Assembly: GCF_963678635.1 (NCBI RefSeq)
Contig: NC_087067.1
Location: 20,456,596 to 20,520,595 of the forward strand
Direction: 5' to 3'
DNA length: 64,000 nucleotides
From: Symsagittifera roscoffensis
Lineage: Eukaryota > Xenacoelomorpha > Acoela > Convolutidae
Under the pieces are notes generated by a model. It did no database searches, was not told the DNA's origin, and saw nothing but the letters and a program-made list of their open reading frames with translations. Shown in pieces: positions 11,801 through 23,739 of the stretch; the first letter of the stretch is position 1, and each line of letters opens with the position of its first letter. The position numbers were made by a program, and so were the translations under genes.

Positions 11801-14800
11801 ATAGTGGCGAATTGTCCACGAGTAACTAATTTTGTAAAACCACTAACAAAACTCATGTTCGCCTTAAGAAGCGACAATTGAAATTATCATAATAACATAT
11901 AGTAGCAAGTTCCTAAAACTCTAGCTTCTGTTCTAAAACTGTGACTTTTTAATGTTCTTCCAAGCTGGTATTGTTATAAATTAACACAGAGGTAAGCAAG
12001 TAACTCAGAAACACCAAAAAAAAAATTGTTGAAAATTTTTGCAACAGGCCAAGTGGATCTTCGCACCACTTGCAATAAATTTAAAACCAAAAACATTTAG
12101 ACAACATGAATATAGCAATTGGAAAAAATTCAACGAACGCAAATAAAACAGAAAAAAAAATCTAGTTTTTTCTCGAAAAAAATAGATGTCTTTAAGTTTG
12201 TGAATTTCTAGAATTCTTTATGCTTTCGTTTTTTTTTGATAAAATAAACCCAGCTAATTATAACCCTCATGCAATTTTTGAGTTTTGTCTACTTTAATCA
12301 AGATTTATTATTAGCTAGCGACTTTTGGCGAGAGAGAGAGAACGATCAGAAGGTATCCTAAAATTTTCTTACTGTGATCTGACGAATGCATACTTTTTGA
12401 TAGCTTCACATGCTTCTCTCAGAGGAAGTGGACTGGTGGGGAAGTTGAGATGTTTGATGACTGGCTCAGAGTTTGAAGAGCCAGGGTGCACGTCCACTAC
12501 AAAAACTTAGACATGTCACAAAATATAATATTTTATTTACTTCTAATCCATTTTCAGAATTCAAAACCGTTCTCAGTATCACAGTAAAGAGATCGGTTTT
12601 AATTTTAGGTTATACGTACGTTCCAAGAACCGGACTCCCATTTTGAGAACTCTGATGTAGGCGTCTGACGTGCAGTCTGAAGTCAATTGGTTCCCTTCTA
12701 AGTATCTAAAGGATGCATAAAACTCGTCCGAAAATTAAAATCACCTTTTGTTGCTGAAAACCACTTTTTGCTCCATAGCTCTTGCAGAAAAAATGTGAAT
12801 ACAAACATTCGGCTACGCCAAGCTTTCATTCTTATATTAAAAAGACTTATCTTCTCTTCTTGGAAGCGAATTTATTCCAAGCTTTTATGAACTAGCTATG
12901 TTTGGGCGAGGCGCAGTAAGTTGTACTCAAATTTAGTTTAGTCTATTCAGATTGACTAATCAGTTTAGTCTATTAGAACCAATCAGCAAAACTACACCTA
13001 ACGATTAGAAACTCATAGATAATCTAACGTATTATGAGAAGAATTGATGTAGTAATGGTTCAGAGGTAATCTCATATCCATGTTCACTCTGCTTTCCACT
13101 CGTTTGACTGCAGTGCACTTTTCCGAAAAAAGGAAGTGGACGAATCCCGCAAAAGACAGAGTGTTTGGCTTGTTCCATGTTTCTCGGTATCGATATATGG
13201 TTGATTCGGCATCGGGACATGGCACCTAGAAAACGATTAACTTCAAATTCAATCCTAATTTATGGACCTGGAACGGTTTGTTCAGTGAGATCATTTATCT
13301 ACGAGGTAAAGAACAAAAACTCGAGCTGCACAGATACTTGAATCTTCCGACTACCCTTTTAAATCTACCAAATAGTTTGCAAAAAATCTTTTTGTTCCGA
13401 CAATTGAAAGTGGGGAGAAACTTTGTATTCGCGTTTTAGTTTTTTTTCCACGCAAAATCAGGTACCACAAATAATCGTCTCACTGGGTCGAATGATATAT
13501 CATATTAAAGCCTTTTCAGTCGTGAATTTTTTTCAGTGTCGAGAAATACCGGCGTGAAATTTTTGATTTTTGATCTAATCAGTTTACAGTGCAGGGTTTC
13601 TATAGCTTAATAAGCTTAATTAAAGCCATTAAAACTTAGTTTTATTCAAATAAAGGTAATTTTTGGCACAATTTTGGGTAACAAAAACTTGAACATTCAA
13701 AAAATTTCTGCAAAAAAAAACTGAAAAACTTTAGTTTTGTTTAACTTTTTTCGTTTTCCAGTCATTTTTCTTCAAAAACTACTTTCCAAATGACTGATTT
13801 TACTTGACTCTTTTGACTCTTTCTTTCGTTCAGATCTTCTTATCACAACATTCAGAAAAAAACGATATCAATTTGAAAAAAACTTTTATTTTTATTTCTT
13901 TTTAAGATTCGGAACATTTTGAGCTACTTGCACAGTAACCTGCTATCCTTGTTTTCAATTAATTTCATGTATCAATTAATTTCATTGATCCCAAACTATT
14001 CAGCCAAACACCAGAGAACCGTTAAGAAAAAATAGCAGGAAAGAGTCCAAGAATACAGGAAGCAAACCACTTGGTTTTGAACTTCCAGAGATATTGAAAA
14101 TGACACACAAAGGCTTAAGTTTCATTCAATGTGACTCTGAACTTGATGTTACAAAGAAAATAATGGTTTTCCACACTCTTCGAGGAATTAATTTTCGTAG
14201 CGGCACTGATGATTGATTCTGCGATGGCACATTTTCAACGACCCTGAGTGTCTTCTTCCAGCTATACGAGAATCAACTTGCAGGGCTGAATTTTCTTGGC
14301 GGAACTGATTATTGATTCTGCGTTGGCACTTTTTCAACACCTTTGAGTGGCTTCTTCCAGATACACGCGCATCAACTGAAAGATTTTTATTTCTTGTGAA
14401 GGCATTGCTTCCTGGCAAGACGAATAATCGACTTTTAAAGTGTTTGGGCGAAGTCCTAAACAAGCAATCCTTGATTCCGAAACAGCGGTCACAAACGCGT
14501 TGACTCCAAAATGCCAGAATGTGCAAACGCGATACTGCTACTGTCATGTGCTAAAGCATCTGGCAACAAACTCAGCCTACTGGAAACAATCAACAGCAGG
14601 CTTGATCCAGAGTTCCTCGAGCATGTCCGAATGCTACTGTGTACCGCTTTCTTGCACTGAGTAACTTTTCCACTGCATTTGAAACTCTCAATAAGTCAAA
14701 ACCTACCACAGGACGTCAAAAAGATTCAAAATTGACAACTAGAGTTTACATCTAGGTGTACCTACCTTGCAAAACAGTAAAAACCAAGAAACTTTTCCAA

Positions 14801-17800
14801 TTAAAATTTGTTCCAAGAAGTAAATTAAGCAATAACCGTTTTCAAAAAGGCAAAAAGATCAGTGCAACCATGTTTTACCACCCTTTCTTCCTTGACTCAA
14901 ACAAACCAACCAATTTCGAGAACCTTCTATTTCACTCAATTTTGGTGTTTCATTTCCTTTTGAAAATTTATACGCGCCTTCACTGTTCAGTGATTATTTG
15001 GTGCACAGAATCGAATAATAAAACGATCAATTAAACGCAAAATGTGAAAGCATTAACAATCACAGCGTCAAAGTAAAGATGTTAACATTGGACAATTTCA
15101 TAATTCGAACAGTTTTGACATGGTCACAAAAGTCTGGAACACAAATGTCTATACACCGTATTTCCATGTTTTCAACGATCCCCATAACGGAAATGATCAC
15201 AGATTAAAAAAACTTTTTTATATTTGAGCTCAGGGAGCCAATATTTATAGATGGTATAAAAAACTGTTCATGACTGAATAATAAGAAAAAACTGTCTGAA
15301 AAACCACGAGCACAAATATTCGAACATAACGGAAATGATCACAGATTAAAAAACTTTTTTATATTTGAGCTCAGGGTGCCAATACCTTTAGATGGTATAA
15401 AAAACTGTTCATGACTGAATAATAAGAAAAAACTGTCTGAAAAACCACGAGTACAAATATTCGAGCCTTTATTCGAAATGCGACACTTTTAGTCTTTTAG
15501 TATAGTTTACATAATGACTGTTTTATCAATGCTCGGTTCAACAATTCAAAATTTTGCATCAACTTCGTTGTGAGTTAACAAGCATTTTTAGGTAACCTAT
15601 GCACTGATTCAGATTTTCAATTTTTCAAATAAGAATACATTCTAAGATAACATACTTTTCCGTCTTCCAAGAGAAATTTCTCTAGCTCAGTTTCTGCCAT
15701 GTATGAGGTATTCCACAGATGCAAAGAGTATTCAGACAGCTTTGGAAACAAACGAGCCACCGGAGAAATACTGTGCCATGTTTTGCCTAAACACAAAAAT
15801 GGACATACAAAATTGGGAAATAAATAAAACCACCATATTGTACTTTTAAAATGAAACTGGTTGCTGCTCTAATAATATTAGAGTACTTGCAAATAAGTAA
15901 ATCATGCTCTATTTGAACTTCTGTGAAAATTATCGAGTGAGTGACTTACTTTTCGGATTGGGGAAAGTTTCCCTATCTGCCTCTCCTTGGGTGCTTTCAT
16001 TTTGCAAAGTCTCTTTGCTCCATGATCGAGCGTATCTAGGCAAGAATATTTAGATATCACAAAAATTCTAGAAACATTTTCTTAAAATACCTTAAATTGA
16101 GATACTTAAGCTAACGTAACGTTAAGTTCAGTTAAGCATCTTGCACAAAACAACTCAAGAGCAACAAGCCCCTTAAGTATAATCGATAATCAATTGCACT
16201 AACTTTTCGTACAGCTGTGTTTGCATCGGAAAAGGATTCAGTATTTCGTACAGCCGAGAGAAACCTTCCTCATCAACTTCGGGTCCTTCTGAATCTTCAG
16301 CCAATTCCTGCATCGCAGAACAAGTCAAACAGATATTGGATAAAAAACTTCGACTCAAAAATTTTATTATTCATCTTCCTCTAAAAAGTTATAACATGAT
16401 TATTTGATTCGTTTAGTTCGAGCAACCGGACTCCAAAACTCCAAGGAAGTTCATTCTATTCTTTTCTCAGAAACAGAAAAAGTAGAATTTCTAACGCGGT
16501 GTTTTTTAGCACAAGGAAATTTAGTGAGCCATTAGAGAAAACTGTATCCAAAATCAGAACAAATATGATTTTTTTAATAGAGCCAACAGAGAGTTGGATA
16601 AGAACTAATGAACGCAACAAAACAGAAAACATGTTTTTTTTTCAAAAACCTCAATTTTTGAGTTTCAACGAAAAAATAAATATCCTTAAAGCTACTTCAA
16701 TTTCTAGAACAATTCATGATTCACACTTTTTTGGTAGAGCTTCGCTTCGCAAACACTAGCGAGAACAAGACAAAAAGCAGCTCTAGAAATGGCAAGAAAA
16801 TAGAAATAAGCCTCGAATTAGCAAAAATTCGACTAGGTCTAGGATTCGATCTGCGACTCTCACTCACTAACCAGTCTCGTGCACTAACCACTCAGCCACG
16901 CACGCTTAACCACCGACAAACACCAGTCACAAACAAAGCAGCTACATATGCTAATAAATTGCCAATGCCATTCAGCAAAAAAGGGTACCAAATACAAATA
17001 GACACAATTTTGTAATATAAGAAACTGAAGGCATCCACACTAAGTTTGCATCAAACAAATCGCAAAGCATAAAGCCACATTATGTATAAAAGATGCATTT
17101 CAAAAAATTGCGAGGTATATTGTTAGGAAAATTCTGAAATCGAGTTTTTATTGAGTTATGCCGTTGGAAACAAATAGTTTTTTTTCGGTTCATTTGATGA
17201 ATTAAAAATGCATCAACTGTGTTCACTTAATACTATTCGAATGTAAAAGCAAATGCTTTTAAAACTCTGTAAAGATCCCCAAAAATGGTGCTAATATTTG
17301 CGACTTAAGTGATGAAAAAAAAGGGTCTTAATAATAGACTAAGCTGACGCTAGTGTAATTACGCTGAGAAATCTGATAATTAAAATCTCTTTTCGAAATC
17401 AGAACTTGATCACGATTTTCGTAATCTTTACGCTTACGCTGTTGGATAGGTGAGTTGTCTTCATTTTAACAAAAGAAATGATCTGAATTTTTTTTAAAAA
17501 ATCAAACTCAAACCGCAAAAACCGTATAAGTCAAACCGCAAAATGTCACCTTGCCATTTCATAAATAACAACTTTCGAAGTAAAAACATTGACCTTTCGC
17601 TCCCATAAACACATCCGACCACTTGAAACAGGCAGTTGAGCTGTCTATTATCTCAAAAATACAAATATACAGAGGCAAGGCTACGCCTCGCAAACACAAG
17701 CAAGAACATGACAAAAAAGCGGCAATAGAAAGCGCAATGAGAAAAAATAGAAACAAGCATCGAATTAAAAAGGTTTTGCAACGCATCGGACTCGAACAAG

Positions 17801-20800
17801 CGACCTTGAGATTTGGAGTCTCACACCCTGCCATCTCGGCCACGAGCTCTCAACAATCGGTAAACACTAGTCAAAAATAAAACAGCTAGTCAAAAATAAA
17901 AAAATATATAAATTGAAAGGTCATGCAGTAAAAATGGCACTAAACACAAATGGACACAATTTTCTAAGTAATGATTTGGAATATAACAAGCTGAAGGCAT
18001 CCACATTGACTTCGCATGAAACCAATTTGAAAGCATAAAGCCAAAGTATGTAAACATTATGCTGTTCAAAAATATTACGAAATATATTGAGTTGAAAAAT
18101 TTCTGAAATCGAGTTTTTTTTTATTGTACTGTTGTTAGGACACCCAAATGCTAAAGTCAACCGACATACAGACCTGTTCCACAGTCCTCAATAATGGAAA
18201 ACATTTAAAATTTACCCAGCGGCAACAAAGGCGACAAACTTTGGGTCGAAACCTGATTAGCCGAAAACGAAACTGTTGTCATGAAAAATTTCAATGATTT
18301 TAAAAGTTGTAACGACCGACCCATCTAAACTGAAACACAAAACCCCAAACAGATAAAAAACTGGCCTACAAATTACGCAAAAAAATTGGATCAGTCGATA
18401 TAACATAAACTAAAACTTCAAATATTAGAAAAAAGAGAAAAAAGAAAAAACATAGCCAACTGACAGTTGGAAAAGAATAATGAACGCAAGGAAACTGAAA
18501 AAACCGACTGGTTTTTCCAGAATCTTCAACTTTTGAATTTCGAAGAAAAAAATAATGGCCTTAAATCTCTATGAATTTGTAGAACAGTTTATGATGAACA
18601 CTTTTTTGTTAAAATTAATCCAATTTGAGAAAACTGGATCAATAGGTAAAACTTTTATTTCGCTGGGAAATCTGATCATTAATTTCCATTTTGAAATAAG
18701 AATTTGATCACAATTTTTGTGAACTTTACACTTTTGCAGTTCGATAGTGGAAGTTGCCCTCCTTTTAACAATGGAAAATGCACTGAAATACGTTCATTAC
18801 TCTTAAAAATCAAAATCAGACATAATACATTTACTAATTTGTGAAGTTTCACTTACAGTATAGCGTTTAGGAAAACGGAAAATGAACCGACAGAAACTAG
18901 GACAAAAATCAGAAACCTCAATAAAAATGAGATATTTTGATGAAATGATAATTACAACCTGAAAGGGGCTTGAACTAATTACAAGTGAGTCATATCTTTT
19001 TTTTTGAATTTTCGAGAAGCTTAGAGCATGTCAGATGAAAAATCCTCTGGAAGTGAAGATACTCTAGAAATGAAGATCTTTTGAACAAAACTGTTTACGG
19101 GGAAAAAAACTTGCACCCGATTGCAAAACCCTTGCTTATCGCAAAGGTAATTCAACTGCCAATACTATGCAGCAAAAGTGCCAACAAATTGAGCCTTTTA
19201 AATGCGAGTTAGGTATGATAATACGCTTGCGAACGTGCTTGTGTAAACGAAGTCGCAGATGATACTTTTTTTGATAAAAGCTGCTACTACTACTTATGAT
19301 TTTATTGTCCGTTTTCCCACTGTGGCGGGGTTGGACATCCGGAAACAGCTTGAGCAATGGTTCAGATGAGGGCATTCTGAAAAGCATTCAAAACATTAAA
19401 AGGAGGAGAGCACGTTTTTCAAAAACATTGGATCAAGGCTGTCTGAATATTTGAGGTCTAAAGTATTCGGGTCTCGTTTAACACAACTGATCCAGCTTTT
19501 TAATCCTTCCTAAAAACAAGCCTGTCATTTAAATTACTGCTTCGTTGGTAAATCTGTCTTTAAAAGGGACTCCGATAATTCTACGCAGAGCTTTCAAATC
19601 AGCACTCTTAAAAAAGCTGGATATTGTTTTGGCCTCCTCCACGGTTCCAGAGCAGTACATTAGAGCTGGCCGGAGACAAGCTCCGTGGATATGACACCTT
19701 GTAATTAACTCAAATTTTTTATTCAGCAGCAGAGGCGCAATTTGCCGACAATTCGTCCAGAAAGCTGGTATCCTTGCCGATGATGCACGTATTGCGTCAC
19801 TTTGAACGGCAATCATAGATAGCAGGACTCTTTGACAGTACTCACGGTTTCAAATAGATTAATCCGTAGAGTAGCATTCTGATTTGACTGATAATTGGAG
19901 GGGTTATTGCATCTTGAAAAACAATAAGTATTGTTTAAGTATTTTCCTCAGGCTACTGTATTTTGTATGCATCCATTGATTACTAGAACTGCAGCGTATT
20001 GAATTGATGCCGACTCACTTCAACCAACAAGCGCATGGATATTCTCCAGCTTTTTGAGAAAAAGACTTGTGGCCTGAAATCACATGCTTTGTCTTATCGA
20101 CATTTATATTTAAAACGCGTATTTGCAAAGCCTTGCTCCAAGTATTACTTTTCAATAGACTGAGATTTCGTTTCAGCGGATATCACAAGATCCTCCGCAT
20201 ATAGCAAATCCTATGGTACCATTGAACGACAGTTTCTCGTATCCTCTTCCAATACTTTTATAAATTACAATGGGCTACGTGCTGATCCTTATGCACGTCT
20301 ACTTTTAATTCGAAGTAATCACTGCGTCCTTGAGGCCGGCGAACTCTGGTTTTTGACTCGGTGTACAGGTACATTAGTAGTCATACCAGATTTTTGGGAA
20401 GTCTCTAATGCCTCAGAGCCCATGGGATCAGTTTCCTGGCAACACGGTCGAAGGCCTTTTCGAGATGAGCAAATACGTGATGCAGGGTTTTTTCTTTTCC
20501 GCAAAATTCTTTCAAGTGTTCAATTAAAAAAACGTCGTCAGTAGTTGATCTACCAACCATAAAAACAAATTGCGTGTCATCAATTTTAACAATTGTTTCA
20601 GGTTATTCAAATATAATTTCGAAAAAATTAAATCCGTGTTCCAGTAATCGGATGCCTCTGTAGGATCCACATTCTAAACGGTAGCCTTTTCTTTTATAAA
20701 AAGTAATAGTTTCATTTTCGCTCTGGTCAGAGGGGACTAGACAGAGTCTCAGAGTTGTTAAAGACTTCAAAAAGTCCAGCAAGTCCACAATCCCCAAATT

Positions 20801-23739
20801 TTATCATGTCCAAAGTTGGCCCTGGGCTTTTCTTATTTTTCATTTCTGTCAGTGCAAGTGCCACTTCCTTGATAGTAAATTCCTCCAATGGGCCAGCCAC
20901 TGTGGGATACCTTCTGTTTCAACCGATTTGTTCAAATTAAAAGATTTGAGAAGTAACTTTGCCATTGCGAGAGAACATCTCGGTCACTTTTTGAACAAAA
21001 ATCTTTTCTTTTTAAGTACATCGCCTTTTTTTTCGTTCCACCTCATTGTTTTTTTTTCACTGATTTTCCGTTTGTTTCGCCACATACGTTTTTCGCTTTT
21101 TGTTGAAAAGTTGATTTGTAATTTTCCGAGTTGGCCTGTCTTCTATTATTTTTTACCTTCTTTCTTCTGCCTCTTTGTACTTGATTTGGTTTTCTTTTTC
21201 AGTTAAATTCCACGATGTTATTCTTCTAACTGGTTTTGACTTATGGAGGTGAATGGGAAATTTAAGCACCAACAAGTCTGTGCTGAGTACCACATTTTTC
21301 ACCCTTGATTAACTTCAAATTTTTGACACAGCTTCTCTGCAGCAATCGCGTTAGAATTAAATAATTATGGGTGGAGTTTTCTTCACTCTTAAACGTACAG
21401 TAATCATTTTCGCAGCGTTTATTTAAAAAGTTTAGAAACTCTAGACTTAGTGACCGGCAGAAACTGAGAAGCCTCTGACCTTCTGAGTACCAAAAAAAAA
21501 CGGGCCAATTTCGCAGACAAACTCCTGACTCCAACCTCCAATATGTCCATCAAGTCACCACACAGGAAAGCATCTTCTAGCGTGTTATACAAACCTCATT
21601 TTTTTCGAATAACCTCTAGCAGCTTGTGGTGCATATGCATATACAATATTACACACAGTATGCCCAAATACAAAATTTAGGCGCATAACATGTTCATTTA
21701 CTCTACTGACCTCAGGTAAATTTTCAGTAAGTCGATCAACTATGGCTATTGCAACACCATTTGTGCCTTCTGAGTTTCTTTGCCAAAAAAACTTAAATTT
21801 GTGGTCGCCATCTCCAAAACTTGTCGCCTCTTTTGAAATGAGTATCTTGTAGACAGCACACCGATATCTTTCTTCTTTCAAGAGTTTCCCGTATCTCAAA
21901 GCATTTTCCTTTTAGTGTACCAACGTTCCTTGAGCATAATCAGAACGACTTCTTCTCTAGGGTGGGCTTTTTGTCTGATACATTTTAGTATTAGTAGTTG
22001 AAACTGAGACTCTTAGCACCCCTTCCCCATTTAAGGGTCGCACGGGCTTGAGGGCCAATGCTTGTTATACTTTTCAATAGTTCTTTGATGCGGTGCCCTT
22101 TCCAGAGCATTTTCAGACCGAAGTCCTTATGGACCGGATGCCCCTGCTGACGTCACCCACCTCGTTTCTCAGGGCTTGGGGTCGGCAGTTCTATCTTAAT
22201 AACAAGACAGACCAGGTGGATAATTCCAACCTGAAACAGGCTTGAACTAAATACTAGCTAAGTGATAGTACCTTTATTTAAATTTTTAGGAAATTGAGCA
22301 TCTCAGATGAAAGATCCACTAGAAATGAACCTCTAGAAGTGAAAATCCTGTGGACAAAGTTGTTTACGTGGAAAAAACTCAAGTACCCGATTGCAATACC
22401 TTTGCGTATCGCAAGGATAATTAAACTGCCAAAACTATGCAGCAAAAATGCCGTCAAATTGAGCACTTTTATATGCGAGTTAGGTATGATACTAGGCTCG
22501 CTAACTTGCTTGTGTAAACAAATTAGCACAAGATACTTATTTTTGATAAAAGCTACTGTCGTTTTTATTCCATACACACATGTTGTTGACAATTGGTCTA
22601 CTGAAACAGATCAAAAAGAAGTAGTTAAGAGAGACTCAACTTTTTAATAAGTATTTGATTTTTTTTATCAATTCAAAAAATGCAATATAAATTAACAGCT
22701 CAAGCAGCGCATAAAAAGCCATTCATCTGACACAGGATTGCAGAAAGTTAGGAAATTTTCGTGACCTCTACATTTTCAAGTAAAACTAAAACCAAAAACA
22801 TGCGAACGAACACGGATTTTTTTAAAAATCCAACAGAACACTGCGGTATAAATAGAGCACCAGTTAGTGTTTGAAAATTAAACTGAATTATGCGGAATGC
22901 TTTTGAAATTTTAACTCTTTCGCTCCCCACTCGCACATTTTTGATTGGAAAAGCATTGAATTTCGAGCAGTCATCTATGATGCAAAAAACAGCGGTAATT
23001 GCGATAGAAGCTTCAAAAGCCAAAGAAGCATAAAAAATATCAACTTTCGACAAAACGGTTTGATTTTTTTTTTTCAATCCAAAAACGTTACTTTTTCAAA
23101 AATCGGGATAAAGGCCTAACAAAATTAAAGGAAGTAGGACAGTAACATAGCAAAATGTAAAATTCAGCTGATCGGGAAATAAATGTCTTCTGATGAAAAT
23201 GTTACTTACCCCTTTGAAACTTGGCGAACTTTCCTGTTAAGACAAAAATTGTACTATTTCATTTCTTCAGCGTCATTTTATGATATAAAAAATTTCCATC
23301 TTTATACTTTCGCACATCCACGTGAAGACTAGAGCTTCACATACATGGCCGATAGCAGAAATATGCTCTTAAGTCGGCCTAAAATACTAACCAAAATTGC
23401 TCTAAAAATGTCAATTAGAATTCATTAGCAATACCCATATCGAACTAAGAATTTTGACGAAATTACGCCGAAGTGACGTTTCTTCAGTGTTCTTACATTG
23501 TCTGTAGTAATGAATTTTTGTGACCTTTATCAGCAATTCTAGTCACTTTGTTCATGAACGCGAAGAAATAAAAACAGCCTATGCATTACGTATGAAATAA
23601 CTTCCGAACCTTGAAACAATCTTCAAGGTCTGCGCTTTTGATATTAATGTTGTGCTTCTTCAGAGCCCACGTGGTCTCCTTTAAAGTCAAAGTGCCATTC
23701 TGATTTTTGTCAGCCCTTCTGAAGCACTCTTCCCAATAC
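7444..23739 (-). CDS. Phosphoinositide phospholipase C, delta-like (partial: N-terminal exons missing)
   Basis: The enzyme cleaves PIP2 to IP3 and diacylglycerol at membranes in a Ca2+-dependent way. I identify 16 exons in transcript order: 23739-23610, 16307-16204, 16035-15950, 15786-15656, 13225-13029, 12705-12620, 12496-12373, 11621-11530, 11463-11381, 10220-10139, 9942-9770, 9495-9303, 8886-8795, 8588-8438, 8043-7897 and 7529-7444. Phases agree at every join, giving about 651 codons ending in TAG. Domain order is EF-hands, X, very short linker, Y, C2, with no C-terminal extension, as in PLC-delta. The X-domain catalytic His, Glu/Asp pair, second His and Glu are all present, so it should be active. 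The first visible exon needs an upstream exon ending in phase 2; a PH domain is expected but not found before 25 kb. All introns are GT-AG except one GC-AG. The largest (7.3 kb) is filled with repeats. Confidence 0.9.
8931..8955. repeat. 25-nt homopolymer C run in a PLC intron
   Basis: An uninterrupted run of 25 C, which is 25 G in the PLC pre-mRNA, lies 45 nt upstream of the acceptor of exon 8886-8795. Two more runs are near: 16 C at 7603-7618, in the last intron, and 13 G at 9115-9127, in the same intron as the 25-mer. They are prone to length error in assembly and could form G-quadruplexes in RNA. Confidence 0.9.
9303..10220 (-). CDS. PLC exons 10-12: Y domain
   Basis: Exon 10220-10139 (KFINVCRGIPSKN) follows the X domain with almost no linker. 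Exon 9942-9770 carries FYSLCSNKRFE and a segment about 15 residues longer than usual before TKRSQ. Exon 9495-9303 begins VKVYPG and contains FDPRDMWMCGVQ and the diagnostic NGGCGFLLKP. The intron between the last two has a GC donor; that choice restores the family spacing exactly. Confidence 0.88.
9768..9769 (-). promoter_or_regulatory. Non-canonical GC splice donor in PLC
   Basis: After the codon CAG the minus strand reads GCAGGG. No nearby GT donor keeps the protein alignment, whereas a GC donor joins TKRSQ to VKVYP with exactly the spacing of PLC Y domains. GC-AG introns are a known minor class; strong ones usually read GCAAGT, so this one is weak. Confidence 0.65.
11381..13225 (-). CDS. 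PLC exons 5-9: catalytic X domain
   Basis: Exon 13225-13029 ends in the hallmark SSHNT, completed by TYLEGNQLTS across the junction to 12705-12620; it carries the first catalytic His. The Ca2+-ligand Glu and Asp (FLELDVH) are split across the next intron. The second His lies in EPVIKHL of exon 12496-12373, and the last acidic ligand in YPVILSIED of 11621-11530. Exon 11463-11381 ends the domain with LPSPEELKG and the phosphate-binding lysines. These assignments rest on recalled PLC-delta1 positions. Intron sizes run from 66 nt to 751 nt within the domain. Confidence 0.9.
13230..15655. other. PLC intron, 2.4 kb, no gene seen
   Basis: Intron between PLC exons 15786-15656 and 13225-13029. Open frames near 14188-14664 overlap on both strands, have no family resemblance and contain an internal duplication of a roughly 110-nt segment (repeated TTCTGCG-TGGCAC-TTTTCAAC and CTTCTTCCAG blocks). 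I regard them as non-coding. A 141-bp tandem duplication lies at 15183-15464. Confidence 0.6.
15183..15464. repeat. 141-bp tandem duplication
   Basis: Two adjacent near-identical units, 15183-15323 and 15324-15464, each starting CATAACGGAAATGATCACAG and ending ACAAATATTCGA. They differ by only a handful of substitutions and indels (for example AGGGAGCC against AGGGTGCC), so the duplication is recent. It is inside the PLC intron. Confidence 0.9.
15656..23739 (-). CDS. PLC exons 1-4: EF-hand region
   Basis: Exon 23739-23610 encodes a first EF-hand with loop DKNQNGTLTLKE, which keeps the Ca2+-loop pattern. It joins in phase 0 to 16307-16204, whose helix and loop (EDSEGPEVDEEGF) form the partner EF-hand with a poorer ligand set. 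Exons 16035-15950 and 15786-15656 give the second EF lobe, ending in the FLLEDGK segment before the X domain. The intron between the first two exons is 7.3 kb and carries the degenerate LINE at 19.5-22.2 kb plus SINE-like repeats. An extra phase-0 exon hidden in it cannot be excluded, but the protein reads continuously without one. Confidence 0.85.
16735..17150 (-). repeat. tRNA-derived SINE-like repeat R3, copy 1
   Basis: About 415 bp matching 17665-18120 in the same orientation. On the minus strand 16905-16833 is tRNA-like, with box A TGGCTGAGTGG and box B AGATCGAATCC, followed by a body ending in the GCGAAG palindrome. A conserved flank on the other side (CTGAAGGCATCCACA, GCATAAAGCCA, TCTGAAATCGAGTTTTT) belongs to the same unit. 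Confidence 0.7.
17665..18120 (-). repeat. tRNA-derived SINE-like repeat R3, copy 2
   Basis: Second copy of the unit at 16735-17150. The tRNA-like part (minus, 17848-17776) has box A TGGCCGAGATGG and box B GTTCGAGTCC and resembles a Ser- or Leu-type tRNA. The boxes differ from copy 1 while the flanks are shared, which suggests the family is old. Confidence 0.7.
18430..18800 (+). repeat. AT-rich interspersed repeat R1, copy 2
   Basis: Same family as 2985-3400, same orientation, inside the 7.3-kb PLC intron. Both copies keep a conserved core from the AATGAACGCAAGG block to TTCGATAGTGGA. Confidence 0.7.
18950..19270 (+). repeat. Interspersed repeat R2, copy 1
   Basis: Matches 22225-22560 in the same orientation: shared ACCTGAAA-GGCTTGAACTAA, CATCTCAGATGAAA-type block, CCCGATTGCAA, ACTATGCAGCAAAA, ATGCGAGTTAGGTATGATA and GCTTGTGTAAAC. 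The two copies flank the degenerate LINE at 19.5-22.2 kb. A short related piece occurs near 2780-2880. Confidence 0.7.
19529..22200 (-). pseudogene. Degenerate non-LTR retrotransposon (LINE)
   Basis: Minus-strand remnants appear in the order of a LINE pol. Near 21899-21600 is an AP-endonuclease-like piece with NGVAIAIVDRL and VYAYAPQA. Near 20565-20345 is an RT piece with GRSTTDDVFLIEHLKE, then HLEKAFDRV and PWALRH. Near 19816-19529 is a C-terminal piece with LRPALMYCSGTVEEA and ADLKALRRIIG. Many stops and frameshifts lie between them, and the segment near 22010-22200 looks like further 5' sequence of the same element. It sits in the PLC intron, antisense to nothing and parallel to the gene. 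Confidence 0.75.
22225..22560 (+). repeat. Interspersed repeat R2, copy 2
   Basis: Second copy of the repeat described at 18950-19270; see there for shared landmarks. It begins at the same ACCTGAAA block, right after the LINE-like sequence ends. Confidence 0.7.

Noticed and set aside
14188-14664. Possible small genes on both strands
   Set aside because: Frames overlap on both strands, carry an internal duplication and have no family resemblance; they sit in a PLC intron.
17776-17848. Functional tRNA gene
   Set aside because: Boxes A and B are good, but the sequence is embedded in a repeat unit shared with 16735-17150 and its arms do not pair well.
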